A DNA stretch of 64,000 nt, taken from assembly GCF_016937515.1 (NCBI RefSeq), contig NZ_JAFHKM010000002.1, positions 5,451,001 through 5,515,000 of the forward strand, read 5' to 3'. Below, in pieces: positions 35,051 through 43,526 of this stretch. Within the stretch, counting starts at the first letter, position 1; each line of letters opens with the position of its first letter. This DNA comes from Cohnella algarum (GTDB lineage: Bacteria; Bacillota; Bacilli; Paenibacillales; Paenibacillaceae). A model generated the notes under the pieces. The model was not told the origin of the DNA. It saw only the letters and a program-made list of their open reading frames with translations, and made no database searches. Position numbers and translations under genes: made by a program.

Positions 35051-35385
35051 CTTCTTGACCGCATTCCCCGCCGAACTGCCCCCATGCAGCGCACCGGGTG
35101 CACTTCTTGACCGCATTCCGCGCCGAGCCGCCCCCATGTAGCGCACCGGGTGCACTTCTTGACCGCATTCCCCGCCGAACTGCCCCCATGTAGCGCACCG
35201 GGTGCACTTCTTGACCGCATTCCGCGCCGAGCCGCCCCCATGTAGCGCACCGGGTGCACTTCTTGACCGCAATCCGCGCCGAGCCGCCCCCATGTAGCGC
35301 ACCGGGTGCACTTCTTGACCGCAATCCGCGCCGAGCCGCCCCCATGTAGCGCACCGGGTGCACTTCTTGACCGCATTCCCCGCCG
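35051..35385. repeat. 52-bp tandem repeat, 6.4 copies
   Basis: A 52-base unit starting CTTCTTGACCGCATTCC and ending GCACCGGGTGCA repeats exactly in register from 35051; copies start at 35051, 35103, 35155, 35207, 35259, 35311 and a partial one at 35363. Copies 1 and 3 share one variant (CCCCGCCGAACTG); copies 2, 4, 5 and 6 share another (CGCGCCGAGCCG). The period is not a multiple of three, so it is not coding. The interval between the decayed gene and pdp holds nothing else. Confidence 0.95.
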
Positions 35386-35474
35386 GCTTTCTCTCATTGG
35401 CATCCGATTTGGCACTATGCGTTTTAATCCGTTCCGAGCAATTCATGCAAGGAAACCTGGCGCGAACTGTCAAG

Positions 35475-35520
35475 CAGCAAAGCGCGCGTGCCGTGGCCCC
35501 GGGCCGAGGCACGCGCCGCT
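35475..35520 (-). terminator. Hairpin after pdp
   Basis: On the minus strand GCGCGTGCC pairs with GGCACGCGC around a GC-rich loop, directly after the pdp stop, followed by a mixed GCTTTGCTGCTT sequence. It is a strong stem, though the T tract is weak. Confidence 0.5.
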
Positions 35521-35523
35521 CGT

Positions 35524-36831
35524 CTACGAGACGATCTCGTAGATGAGCGGATTCGCGCCCGGCGCCGCGCTCTCGATGCGGTAAGCCGCGGCCAGCTGCC
35601 GCGCGAGCTCGTCCGCGCCTTTGTCGTTGCGAACGTGCAGCAGCGCCAGCGTGTCGCCGCCGCGCACGCGATCGCCGCGCTTGCGAACGAGCTCGACGCC
35701 GACGGCGTGGTCGATCCGATCCTCCTTGGCGGCCCGGCCCGCGCCCAGGCGCATCGCCGCGAGCCCGACGCTTTCCGCGTCGATGCCGTGCACGTACCCG
35801 TCCGCCGCCGCCGCCACGGGCACGAGCAGCCCGGCCTGCGGCAGCAGCTCGTCCGGCCGTTCGACGACCGCCGGGTCGCCGCCTTGCGCGGCGACAAGCT
35901 CGGCGAACTTCCGCAGCGCCGCCCCGGAGGCGATCGCCTCCTCCAGCATGCGGCGCGCCTCCGCCGCATCGCTCGCCTTGCCGCCGAGCGCGACCATGTG
36001 CCCGCCAAGCTCAAGGCACAGCTCGCGCAAGTCGTCCGGCCCCTCGCCGGCAAGCACGTCGATCGCCTCCCGAACCTCCATCGCGTTGCCGATGGCGCGG
36101 CCCAGCGGCTGATCCATGTCGGTGATCGCCGCAACCGTGCGCCGCCCGACCTCCCGGCCGATGGCGACCATCGCCTGCGCAAGCGCCTTCGCTTCTTCCG
36201 CCGTCTTCATGAACGCCCCGCTGCCGAATTTGACGTCGAGCAAAATCGCGTCGGCTCCGGCCGCGATTTTTTTGCTCATGACGGAGCTGGCGATTAGCGG
36301 AATCGACTCGACCGTTCCGGTTACGTCGCGCAGCGCGTACAGCTTCTTGTCCGCCGGGGCGATGTTGCCGCTCTGGCCGATGACGGAGACGCCGATCTCG
36401 TTCACCTGCGCAAAAAAACGCTCGCGCGGAAGCTCCGTCCTAAACCCGAGCATCGACTCCAGCTTGTCGATCGTTCCGCCGGTATGGCCGAGCCCTCGGC
36501 CGCTCATTTTCGCGACCGGCACCCCGCAGGCGGCAACGAGAGGCGCCAGGATCAGCGTCGTTTTATCGCCTACTCCTCCGGTGCTGTGCTTGTCCAACTT
36601 GATGCCGCGTATGCCGGACAAATCGACGCGATCGCCCGAATCGGCCATCGCCAGCGTGAGAACGGCCGTTTCCCTGGCGGTCATTCCCGCAAAGCAGACC
36701 GCCATCAGCCAGGCGGACGTCTGATAATCGGGGATCTCGCCGGAAACGACGCCTTCGACCACAAACCGTACTTCCTCCGCGGACAGCTCCGCTCCCGATC
36801 TTTTTTTTCGGATGACATCCACCATGCGCAT
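35524..36831 (-). CDS. pdp: Pyrimidine-nucleoside phosphorylase
   Basis: Pdp cleaves uridine, thymidine and deoxyuridine with phosphate to give the base and (deoxy)ribose-1-phosphate. The 435-residue protein has the family signature region [17 protein letters not shown], the phosphate-binding [12 protein letters not shown], and the pyrimidine-binding [12 protein letters not shown] with a downstream [11 protein letters not shown]. It belongs with pupG and deoB to a nucleoside salvage cluster, although repeat-bearing spacer separates it from pupG. Confidence 0.96.
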   Translation of the reverse strand: MRMVDVIRKKRSGAELSAEEVRFVVEGVVSGEIPDYQTSAWLMAVCFAGMTARETAVLTLAMADSGDRVDLSGIRGIKLDKHSTGGVGDKTTLILAPLVAACGVPVAKMSGRGLGHTGGTIDKLESMLGFRTELPRERFFAQVNEIGVSVIGQSGNIAPADKKLYALRDVTGTVESIPLIASSVMSKKIAAGADAILLDVKFGSGAFMKTAEEAKALAQAMVAIGREVGRRTVAAITDMDQPLGRAIGNAMEVREAIDVLAGEGPDDLRELCLELGGHMVALGGKASDAAEARRMLEEAIASGAALRKFAELVAAQGGDPAVVERPDELLPQAGLLVPVAAAADGYVHGIDAESVGLAAMRLGAGRAAKEDRIDHAVGVELVRKRGDRVRGGDTLALLHVRNDKGADELARQLAAAYRIESAAPGANPLIYEIVS

Positions 36832-36943
36832 GCTTGTGCGCCTCCCTTCGTGCTATTGTGATTGGCTTATTCAACATTTAACGTCAGAGGGAAGTTTACG
36901 TCCTTAGGCGGGCGGGCATATGAAAATTGCCGCCTCGGCAAAG

Positions 36944-37051
36944 GCCCGACGGAACCCGAAAAATGCAACTCCGGCTATGAGCCCGACGGAACCCGAAAAA
37001 TGCAACTGCGGCTATGAGCCCGACGGAACCCGAAAAATGCAGCTGCGGCCT
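36944..37051. repeat. 37-bp tandem repeat, about three copies
   Basis: The unit GCCCGACGGAACCCGAAAAA plus TGCAACTCCGGCTATGA starts at 36944, 36981 and 37018 with only a few changes; the third copy is cut short. The 313-base spacer between pdp and pupG holds this array and no gene; related AAATTTGCATTTTTCC words lie just downstream. Confidence 0.9.
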
Positions 37052-37145
37052 GCCCCCTGCGGAAACGGAATCGGCGGCTCTGGCTATACGTCCGTCGAAA
37101 GCCCGAATTTGCATTTTTCCCAACACGCCCGCCGATACCCGAAAT

Positions 37146-37970
37146 TTACAGCTTCGGCAGCAAGGCGAGCACGAGCTGAATGAATTTCGCCTTGACTTTA
37201 TCGGTCGTTTCCATGACTTCATCGTGCGACAGGGGCTGATCGAGAATGCCCGCCGCCATGTTGCTGATGCACGAAATGCCGATAACCTCCAACCCCGAGT
37301 GCCGCGCGACGATCACCTCGGGAACCGTCGACATCCCGACCGCGTCGGCCCCGAGCGCGCGCAGCATGCGGATTTCCGCCGGCGTCTCGTAGTTGGGACC
37401 GAGCATGCCGGCATAGACGCCCTCCTGTACCGGGATGTTCAGCGCGGCCGCCGTTTCCTTCGCGATCCCGCGGAGACGGCGGGCGTATGCATCGGACATG
37501 TCCGGAAAGCGCACGCCGAGGGAGTTGTCGTTCGGACCGGCCAGCGGATTGCGGCCGGTCAGATTAAGATGGTCGGAAATGATCATCAAATCGCCAGGCT
37601 CATAGTTCAGGTTCACCCCGCCTGCCGCGTTCGTCACGAGCAGCGTCCTCGCTCCCAGCTCCTTCATGACGCGCACCGGAAGCGCGGTCCGCTCCGGTTC
37701 GTACCCTTCGTACATATGAAACCGCCCCCGCATCAAAGCGACGGCGCGCCCCTGCAGCTTCCCGACGACAAGCTCGCCGGCATGGCCCTCCACGGTCGAA
37801 TCCGGAAAATGCGGAATGTCCCGGTACGGAATCGTCACCGCATCCTCCATGTCTTCTCCGATAACGGCAAGGCCCGATCCGAGAATGAGGCCGATTTCCG
37901 GACTCAGCGGGGTAAGCGATGCGATGTAGGCCGCCGATTCGTCGATAACGGCCTTGGTGGACTCGTTCAT
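37146..37970 (-). CDS. pupG: Purine-nucleoside phosphorylase (PNP-MTAP family)
   Basis: The 274-residue protein phosphorolyses guanosine and inosine type nucleosides. It has the trimeric PNP motifs GLILGSGL (phosphate loop), GHAGELVVGKL, RFHMYEGY, VTNAAGG, SDHLNLTGRNPL and VGMSTVPEVIVARH. The start MNESTKAVIDESAAYI follows a good ribosome-binding site. It lies 27 bases after deoB; the xerD-deoB-pupG order equals B. subtilis ripX-drm-pupG. Confidence 0.96.
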   Translation of the reverse strand: MNESTKAVIDESAAYIASLTPLSPEIGLILGSGLAVIGEDMEDAVTIPYRDIPHFPDSTVEGHAGELVVGKLQGRAVALMRGRFHMYEGYEPERTALPVRVMKELGARTLLVTNAAGGVNLNYEPGDLMIISDHLNLTGRNPLAGPNDNSLGVRFPDMSDAYARRLRGIAKETAAALNIPVQEGVYAGMLGPNYETPAEIRMLRALGADAVGMSTVPEVIVARHSGLEVIGISCISNMAAGILDQPLSHDEVMETTDKVKAKFIQLVLALLPKL

Positions 37971-37997
37971 CCGACTGTTCCCTCCTTCAATGTCCGC

Positions 37998-39173
37998 TTA
38001 ACGGATCTCGTTCAAAAAGCTGGTTCCGTTTGCCGGAGCCGCAACGCCGAAATTTTCGGCGATCGTGGCGGCCAGGTCGGCGAACGTCCGGCGAGTGCCG
38101 ATGCTGCCGGGCGCCGCCGCGCGCGGACTGTAGGCCAGCAGCGGGACGTATTCCCGCGTATGGTCCGTTCCCGAATGCACGGGATCGTTGCCGTGATCGG
38201 CCGTGACGACGAGCAGATCGTCGTCTCCGAGCGACCGGAGCAGCGAGGGAACCGCGCGGTCGAATTCCTCCAGCGCGCGGGCGTAGCCTTCGGGATCGCG
38301 GCGGTGGCCGTAAAGCGAATCGAAGTCGACCAGGTTCGTAAACAGCAAGCCGTGAAACTCTTTGGCCAGCTCGCGGACCGTCGCGGCGATGCCGTCTTCG
38401 TTGCTTTTCGTCGGAATCGCTTTGCCGATGCCTTCCCCGCTGAAAATATCGTTGATTTTGCCGACCGCGATGACGTCCCGGCCGCCGTTCTTGAGCGCGT
38501 TCAGCACCGTCGGCTGCGGCGGCTTGACCGCATAGTCGTGCCGGTTCGGCGTCCGCACGTACGCTCCCCGCTTGCCGACATACGGCCGGGCGATGACCCG
38601 GCCTACGGCGTACGGTTCGTGCATCGTCAGCCTGCGCGCCGTCCGGCAGGCGCTGTACAGCTCGTCCAACGGAATGACGTCCTCGTGGGCCGCAATTTGA
38701 AATACGCTGTCGGCCGACGTATAGACGATCCACGAACCGCTGCGAATTTGCTCGTCGGCAAGCTCGTCCAAAATCTCCGTCCCCGAAGCCGCCCGGTTTC
38801 CGATGACCGTCCTCCCCGTTTCGGCTTCGAATTTGGAAATGAGCTCGTCCGGGAAGCCGTTCGGAAACGTCCGGAACGGGGTGTCGATCTTGAGCCCCAT
38901 AAGCTCCCAATGCCCCGTCATCGTATCTTTCCCTTTCGAAATTTCCGCCATTTTGCCGTAGCTTGCCAGCGGCCGGGGCTCCGGCTCCCAATCGGCGATC
39001 GGAGCGATATTGGCGAGCCCAAGCTTGCGAAGGTTCGGCAGCCGCAAATCCGGAACGCGGGCGGCGATATGGCCCAGCGTGTGCGCTCCCGCGTCTCCGT
39101 AAGCGGAAGCGTCCGGCAGTTCCCCGATTCCTACGCTGTCGAGTACGATAACCGCAATGCGCCGAAAAGTCAT
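37998..39173 (-). CDS. deoB: Phosphopentomutase
   Basis: DeoB (Drm) interconverts (deoxy)ribose-1-phosphate and -5-phosphate, linking nucleoside phosphorylases to central metabolism. The 391-residue protein belongs to the alkaline-phosphatase-like superfamily; visible metal-site and active-site motifs are [26 protein letters not shown] (catalytic threonine) and [20 protein letters not shown]. It starts 6 bases after the xerD stop. Confidence 0.96.
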   Translation of the reverse strand: MTFRRIAVIVLDSVGIGELPDASAYGDAGAHTLGHIAARVPDLRLPNLRKLGLANIAPIADWEPEPRPLASYGKMAEISKGKDTMTGHWELMGLKIDTPFRTFPNGFPDELISKFEAETGRTVIGNRAASGTEILDELADEQIRSGSWIVYTSADSVFQIAAHEDVIPLDELYSACRTARRLTMHEPYAVGRVIARPYVGKRGAYVRTPNRHDYAVKPPQPTVLNALKNGGRDVIAVGKINDIFSGEGIGKAIPTKSNEDGIAATVRELAKEFHGLLFTNLVDFDSLYGHRRDPEGYARALEEFDRAVPSLLRSLGDDDLLVVTADHGNDPVHSGTDHTREYVPLLAYSPRAAAPGSIGTRRTFADLAATIAENFGVAAPANGTSFLNEIR

Positions 39174-39179
39174 TCCTGT

Positions 39180-40091
39180 TTACCTCCTTATTCGACTGCC
39201 GTCGGCTCTTGGATGAGCGCGATCGTATTCTTCCTTGATCCGGATTTTCGCCGGAGGCCGATAAAATTGCGTCGTCGCCGGGTCGGCATGCCCCATCATT
39301 TCCTGCACGGCGCGCAGATCCGCCCCTCCGGCCAGCAAATGCGCCGCGAACGAATGCCGGAGCGTATGCGGCGTGAGCTCGACCGGGATCGAGGCTTCGG
39401 CCGCGAGCTTTTTGATCGTTTTCCAGCAGCCTTGCCTCGTCATCCGGCTCCCCAGCCGGTTGACGAACAAGGCGCGTTCCGTCGAGTTTTCGGACAGCAG
39501 CCTGGGCCGCGCTTCCCGCATATAGCGCGAGACCCATTCCGCGCAGACGGACCCGATCGGCACCATTCGCTCCTTGCCGCCCGGACCGGTGCAGATCAAA
39601 AAACCGAGCTCCGTCTTGACATGCTCCACATTCAGCGCGAGCAATTCGGACACTCTCAAGCCGCAAGCATAGAGCACCTCCAGCATCGCCCGGTCGCGGA
39701 CGCCGGCGGGATGGTCGGTTCGGGGCGCATCGAGCAGCTTTTCCACCTGTTGCTCCGAAAGGACCTGCGGCGCTTTTCGTTCCGGTTTGGGCGCTTCGAG
39801 CGACAATGCCGGGTTTTCCGCGATTTTTTTCTGAAGCAGCAAATATTGAAAAAAAGCCCGGATCGACACGATTCTTCGGGACAGCGTCGCATTGGAGCGG
39901 GCTTGTCCCCGAAGGCTTTGCAAATAGCCCGACAAATGGTAGGACCTGATGTCGCGAACGTCGGCCGCCCCCAGCGCTTCCAGCGAACCGATAAAATCGT
40001 TCAAATCCCGGCGATACCCGTCGAGCGTGTTGGCGGCCAGCCCCTTTCCTGCTTGCAAATATTCGATAAAAGCATCGAGATCGCTTCGCAT
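39180..40091 (-). CDS. xerD: Site-specific tyrosine recombinase XerD
   Basis: XerD resolves chromosome dimers at dif together with XerC. The 303-residue protein has an N-terminal SAM-like core-binding domain and the catalytic residues arginine (CGLRVSELLAL), lysine (GPGGKERMVPIG), HxxR (HTLRHSFAAHLL), histidine (MMGHADPATTQ) and the nucleophilic tyrosine just after (TQFY). The tyrosine is followed by RPPAK where many XerD have THV, a minor difference. ATG 40091 gives the normal start. B. subtilis ripX occupies the same position. Confidence 0.94.
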   Translation of the reverse strand: MRSDLDAFIEYLQAGKGLAANTLDGYRRDLNDFIGSLEALGAADVRDIRSYHLSGYLQSLRGQARSNATLSRRIVSIRAFFQYLLLQKKIAENPALSLEAPKPERKAPQVLSEQQVEKLLDAPRTDHPAGVRDRAMLEVLYACGLRVSELLALNVEHVKTELGFLICTGPGGKERMVPIGSVCAEWVSRYMREARPRLLSENSTERALFVNRLGSRMTRQGCWKTIKKLAAEASIPVELTPHTLRHSFAAHLLAGGADLRAVQEMMGHADPATTQFYRPPAKIRIKEEYDRAHPRADGSRIRR

Positions 40092-40166
40092 CGCGTTATC
40101 CTTTCTATTTTCATGGCGGCCCAATTGCTTTTATTCCACATTCCGGAACGGAATCCTTCCCGCTGG

Positions 40167-40397
40167 CTATTCCCCAAGCCAAAAAAACAGCTTCAACCGT
40201 TCCAGCGGCGACGTTTCCTTCCCGGGCTCGCCCGTCATAAACACCTTCACCGCTTCTCCCTCCGGCACTTTGTACGGGTCGACCGGGTCGAGCCAGACGC
40301 GCATCCAGCCGAAAGCGTAGTGCACAAGCACGGTAAGCGCAAGAAAAACGAGCGTGAATTGCAGCCGATCCCTCCATTTTCCGAGCTGCCGGTTCAA
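40167..40397 (-). CDS. yqzK: DUF4227 family protein (YqzK-like)
   Basis: The 76-residue protein has one membrane helix (LQFTLVFLALTVLVHYAFGW) and a C-terminal soluble part (PEGEAVKVFMTGEPGKE). Position between xerD and fur is that of B. subtilis yqzK, which has the same size and layout. A TTG start is used with AAGGGGAG seven bases upstream. Function unknown. Confidence 0.85.
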   Translation of the reverse strand: MNRQLGKWRDRLQFTLVFLALTVLVHYAFGWMRVWLDPVDPYKVPEGEAVKVFMTGEPGKETSPLERLKLFFWLGE

Positions 40398-40583
40398 TTC
40401 GGTTCTCCCCTTCCGTTTGTCCTAGTAAAACGTTATGTTTCCGGAAATCGGACTAGACCAGGGCGTTCTTCGCAAAAAAACGGCCACGGCGCCAGGGCGG
40501 TCGGCACGCGGCGGCACGCCGGCCCATACATTGCATAGGAAAGCCAAACCATTCCGAGTCGAGATCAGGGAGAGTTGCATTTG

Positions 40584-41783
40584 ATGAAGCCGGTCGAGCA
40601 AGTGCTTACGGGCTGCGTCCGCCCAAAATCGACGCGATATACCGAACGGAGAATCGTCGTGCTCCGAAAAAACGCCGACTATCGCAAATGCTTGCGGCAG
40701 TTGGCGGCTTCCGGCATTCAGCCGGTGAAAACCGTTTCCGGCGCGCGGCTCATTTGCTGTTACGCGGACAAACGGCAAAAATGGAAAGAGCTTCGAAACC
40801 ATCCGATGGTCGCCTACGTGGAAAAAGACGAAAAAGTTTCGGCGCACGGAAGCTCCGTTTGGCTTCGATCGCGTCCGGATCGCCCGTCCTCGCCGAAACG
40901 GTCCCGGAATAAAATCCCGTGGAACGTTTGCCGGGTGGAATCCCCGGAGGTTTGGAGCCAAACGCGCGGAGAAACGATCAAACTGGCCGTCATCGATACC
41001 GGAATCGCTCCCCATCCCGATCTTCGCATCGCGGGCGGAGTCAATACGATGGGCGGCACGTCGTACAAGGACGACAACGGCCACGGCACCCATGTCGCCG
41101 GCATCGCCGCGGCCACCGGCAACGTCCGGATATTCGGAAACGCCCCGAACGTTCGGCTGTATGCGGTCAAAGCCCTGGATCGGCGCGGCGACGGGTTCGT
41201 TTCCGATATTGCGGAAGGGATCGACTGGTGCATCGCGAACGGCATCCGGGTGATCAACATGAGCTTCGGCCTGCCAAGCGACAACCGGACGCTGCGGGAA
41301 GCCGTGAAGCGGGCGAGAAAACGCGGCATCGTCATGGTCGCCTCGGCCGGCAACGAAAATTCCGCAACCGGAGAGGTCGATTATCCCGCGCGATACGCGG
41401 AGACGATCGCCGTCGCGGCCACGACGCGAAGCAACCGAATCGCTTCCTTTTCCAGCCGGGGAGCCGGAATCGACGTCTCCGCTCCGGGCGTCAACATTTT
41501 GTCCACGTATCTTTACCATACGTACGTTCGCATGTCCGGCACGTCCATGTCCGCGCCGCACGTGTCCGGAGCCGCCGCCTTGCTGCGGGCGCTGTGCCCG
41601 AAGCTCGGGCCGGCCGCCGTCTCGCGGCTGATCCGGGCGTCGGCCCGCCGGCTTCCCGGATTCGCGCCGATCGCGGCCGGATCGGGCCTGCTGCAGACGG
41701 CCAAAGCCGCCGCCATCGCTCGCCGCCGCGCCGCCTGTTCGCCGCGGGACGCCGGGCCGCCCGGGAAAGCGGCAACCAAGTGA
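40584..41783 (+). CDS. S8 family serine peptidase (subtilase)
   Basis: The 399-residue protein has an inhibitor-I9-like N-terminal part (ERRIVVLRKNADYRKCLRQL to HPMVAYVEKDEKV, about 20-95) and a subtilisin domain with the aspartate of VIDTGIAPHPDL, the histidine of NGHGTHVAGI, the oxyanion asparagine of ASAGNENS and the serine of GTSMSAPHVSG. No signal peptide is evident before the inhibitor domain, so export is uncertain. It is transcribed opposite to the surrounding conserved cluster and together with the marR-gpx pair interrupts the yqzK-fur order, suggesting insertion of these genes. Confidence 0.9.
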   Translation: MKPVEQVLTGCVRPKSTRYTERRIVVLRKNADYRKCLRQLAASGIQPVKTVSGARLICCYADKRQKWKELRNHPMVAYVEKDEKVSAHGSSVWLRSRPDRPSSPKRSRNKIPWNVCRVESPEVWSQTRGETIKLAVIDTGIAPHPDLRIAGGVNTMGGTSYKDDNGHGTHVAGIAAATGNVRIFGNAPNVRLYAVKALDRRGDGFVSDIAEGIDWCIANGIRVINMSFGLPSDNRTLREAVKRARKRGIVMVASAGNENSATGEVDYPARYAETIAVAATTRSNRIASFSSRGAGIDVSAPGVNILSTYLYHTYVRMSGTSMSAPHVSGAAALLRALCPKLGPAAVSRLIRASARRLPGFAPIAAGSGLLQTAKAAAIARRRAACSPRDAGPPGKAATK

Positions 41784-41803
41784 GCCGGGCGCAAGCCCGA
41801 GAC

Positions 41804-42253
41804 TCAACCGAGCGGATTGGCCGCCTTCATTTTTTTCAGCAGATTCGTCGCTTCGCGGTGCAGCGCGAACACGTCCTCCAGCGGGATGCCGAATTTGCGG
41901 ACGATCGCCTCCGGAATGCCGCAGGCGTCTTCCCGCAGCCGGTTCCCTCGTTCCGTCAACGCGATATAAACGTTGCGCTCGTCCTCGCCGTCCCGGGTTC
42001 GGGTGACGAGTCCCTGGGCCTCCAATTTTTTGAGCAGGGGGGTCAGCGTTCCCGAATCCAGGAGCAGCCGGCTCCCCAATTGTTTGACGCTGACCCGGTC
42101 CTCTTCCCACAGCGCCAGCATCGTGACGTACTGCGTGTACGTCAGTCCGAGCTCCTTGAGCAGCGGCGCGTACAGCTTCGTAATCTCCCGCGAACAAGCG
42201 TATATCGCAAAGCACAGCTGATTGTCGAGCTTCAAATGTTCTTCCCGTTCCAT
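41804..42253 (-). CDS. OhrR-like MarR family regulator
   Basis: The 149-residue protein has the OhrR pattern LKLDNQLCFAIYACSREITK, whose first cysteine aligns with the peroxide-sensing cysteine of OhrR, and a winged helix (LTYTQYVTMLALW, then LLLDSGTLTPLLKKLEAQGL). OhrR represses peroxide-detoxification genes until its cysteine is oxidised by organic hydroperoxide. It is divergent from a glutathione peroxidase gene, with a perfect palindrome of OhrR type in between. ATG 42253 follows AAGGAGG. Confidence 0.9.
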   Translation of the reverse strand: MEREEHLKLDNQLCFAIYACSREITKLYAPLLKELGLTYTQYVTMLALWEEDRVSVKQLGSRLLLDSGTLTPLLKKLEAQGLVTRTRDGEDERNVYIALTERGNRLREDACGIPEAIVRKFGIPLEDVFALHREATNLLKKMKAANPLG

Positions 42254-42340
42254 AGGGCGCCTCCTTTTCGAAGCAAACAAGGTTTGCGGATCGAGCTTCG
42301 CAAAGCCGATTTTCGGCCCTTGACTTTCCAATTAAATTTC

Positions 42341-42357
42341 ATACAATTTAATTGTAT
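42341..42357. promoter_or_regulatory. OhrR-type operator
   Basis: ATACAATTTAATTGTAT is a perfect inverted repeat of 8-base arms around a central T and matches the OhrR box (TACAATT-AATTGTA). It lies 23 bases before the glutathione peroxidase GTG and about 88 bases before the regulator start, so it can control both. TTGACT at 42320-42325 is a possible -35. Confidence 0.85.
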
Positions 42358-42379
42358 CATATTTTTCGGAGGTGACAAC

Positions 42380-42856
42380 GTGTCCATATACGATTTCGAA
42401 GTCGAAACGATCCAGGGCAAGCAAGAGAAGCTGGCGGACTATGAAGGCAAAGTGCTGTTGATCGTCAATACGGCCACCAAATGCGGATTCGCCCCGCAGT
42501 TTCAAGGCTTGCAGCGGCTGCACGAGACCTACGCGGACAAAGGCCTCGCCGTTCTCGGCTTTCCGAGCAACCAGTTCGCGAATCAGGAGCCCGGAGACAA
42601 CTCGGATATTTTGCAGGCTTGCCAGATCAACCACGGCGTGACTTTCCCGTTGTTCGCCAAAATCGACGTCAACGGACCCGAGGCTCACCCGCTGTACCGC
42701 TACTTGACAAAAGAAGCCCCCGGCTTCCTCGGGAGCAAGGCGATCAAATGGAACTTCACCAAGTTTCTCATCGACCGCCAAGGCCGGATCGTCGGGCGTT
42801 TCCCGCCGACCGCGAAGCCCGAGCAAATCGAAAGCCGCATTCAAAAGCTGTTATAG
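42380..42856 (+). CDS. Glutathione peroxidase family protein
   Basis: The 158-residue protein has the family motifs NTATKCGFAPQFQGLQ with the peroxidatic cysteine, GFPSNQFANQEPG and KWNFTKFLIDRQG. A second cysteine in ILQACQINHG is at the region where thioredoxin-dependent members have the resolving cysteine, so thioredoxin rather than glutathione is the likely reductant (inference). A GTG start is used with GGAGGT six bases upstream. The divergent OhrR-like gene and palindrome point to induction by organic peroxides. Confidence 0.93.
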   Translation: MSIYDFEVETIQGKQEKLADYEGKVLLIVNTATKCGFAPQFQGLQRLHETYADKGLAVLGFPSNQFANQEPGDNSDILQACQINHGVTFPLFAKIDVNGPEAHPLYRYLTKEAPGFLGSKAIKWNFTKFLIDRQGRIVGRFPPTAKPEQIESRIQKLL

Positions 42857-42892
42857 CCGCCGAACGCCCTCGTCCCGGCTCCTTCGCCGCAA

Positions 42893-42940
42893 ATGAAAAG
42901 GGATGCCGCGCCCGCGCCTGTCGCGCTCCGCAGCATCCCC
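42893..42940 (-). terminator. Terminator after fur
   Basis: On the minus strand GGGATGCTGC pairs with GCGGCATCCC around a GC-rich loop and is followed by TTTTCATTT, directly after the fur stop codon. Confidence 0.8.
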
Positions 42941-42946
42941 CGGCCG

Positions 42947-43441
42947 CTACGCTCCGGACGACACTTTGTCTTCCGGGCTGCCGCCCGTTTCCTGTTCTTT
43001 TTCAATGGCGTTGCACTTGGCGCAAATGCCCTGGAAATCCAGACGGTGGTCCAGAACCGTAAAGTTGTACTCGTTCTCCAGCCGTTCTTCCAGCGGCGTC
43101 AGCCAGTCGTCCATAATTTCCGACATGGACCCGCATTTGACGCAAATCAAGTGATGGTGATGGTGCTTGTTCGTCTCCGCGCGCAAATCGTAGCGGGCAA
43201 CCCCGTCGCCGAAATTCAGCTTTTCAACGATGTGCATTTCGCTTAACAGTTCAAGGGTTCGGTATACCGTGGCGAGACCGATCTCCGGCGCGATATCCTT
43301 GACGAGCATGAACACGTCTTCCGCGCTGAGATGGTCTTCTTCGTTCTCAAGGAGCACCCGGACTGTCGCTTCCCGCTGCGGAGTCAGTTTGTAGCCCTGC
43401 GATTGCAGTTGTTGCTTCACTTTCTCGATTCGGGCTTCCAT
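42947..43441 (-). CDS. fur: Ferric uptake regulator family repressor
   Basis: The 164-residue protein has an N-terminal winged helix (KLTPQREATVRVLLENEEDH, then IGLATVYRTLELLSEM) and a dimerisation domain with the metal-binding histidine cluster HHHHHLICVKCG and a second CxxC (CAKCN) for structural zinc. Position next to yqzK and xerD in conserved order supports Fur rather than PerR or Zur. ATG 43441 was chosen over a codon ten positions upstream. It has a good promoter and terminator of its own. Confidence 0.94.
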   Translation of the reverse strand: MEARIEKVKQQLQSQGYKLTPQREATVRVLLENEEDHLSAEDVFMLVKDIAPEIGLATVYRTLELLSEMHIVEKLNFGDGVARYDLRAETNKHHHHHLICVKCGSMSEIMDDWLTPLEERLENEYNFTVLDHRLDFQGICAKCNAIEKEQETGGSPEDKVSSGA

Positions 43442-43479
43442 CGTCTCTCCCCCTACAGCCGAACGGCGCACTTGTTTCC

Positions 43480-43509
43480 ATTATAGGGGGAGGTCCTTCA
43501 CGAAGTCAA
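43480..43509 (-). promoter_or_regulatory. Sigma-A promoter of fur
   Basis: On the minus strand TTGACT and TATAAT are spaced 18 bases apart, 39 bases before the fur ATG. The -35 hexamer ends at the first base of the IS target duplication. Confidence 0.75.
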
Positions 43510-43526
43510 ACATCGGCCGCGGCCGG
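43509..43526. repeat. Left copy of 18-bp target-site duplication
   Basis: AACATCGGCCGCGGCCGG borders the insertion sequence on the left; an identical copy is at 44968-44985. The bases on either side of the two copies differ, so the duplication is exactly 18 bases. Confidence 0.9.

Noticed and set aside
35051..35385. CRISPR array
   Set aside because: The 52-base unit is constant over its whole length; there are no unique spacers and no cas genes.
37014..40538. A 1174-codon open frame on the plus strand
   Set aside because: It runs antisense to pupG, deoB, xerD and yqzK, which are clear conserved genes. Long antisense frames are expected in GC-rich DNA, and the translation is arginine/histidine-rich with no domain.
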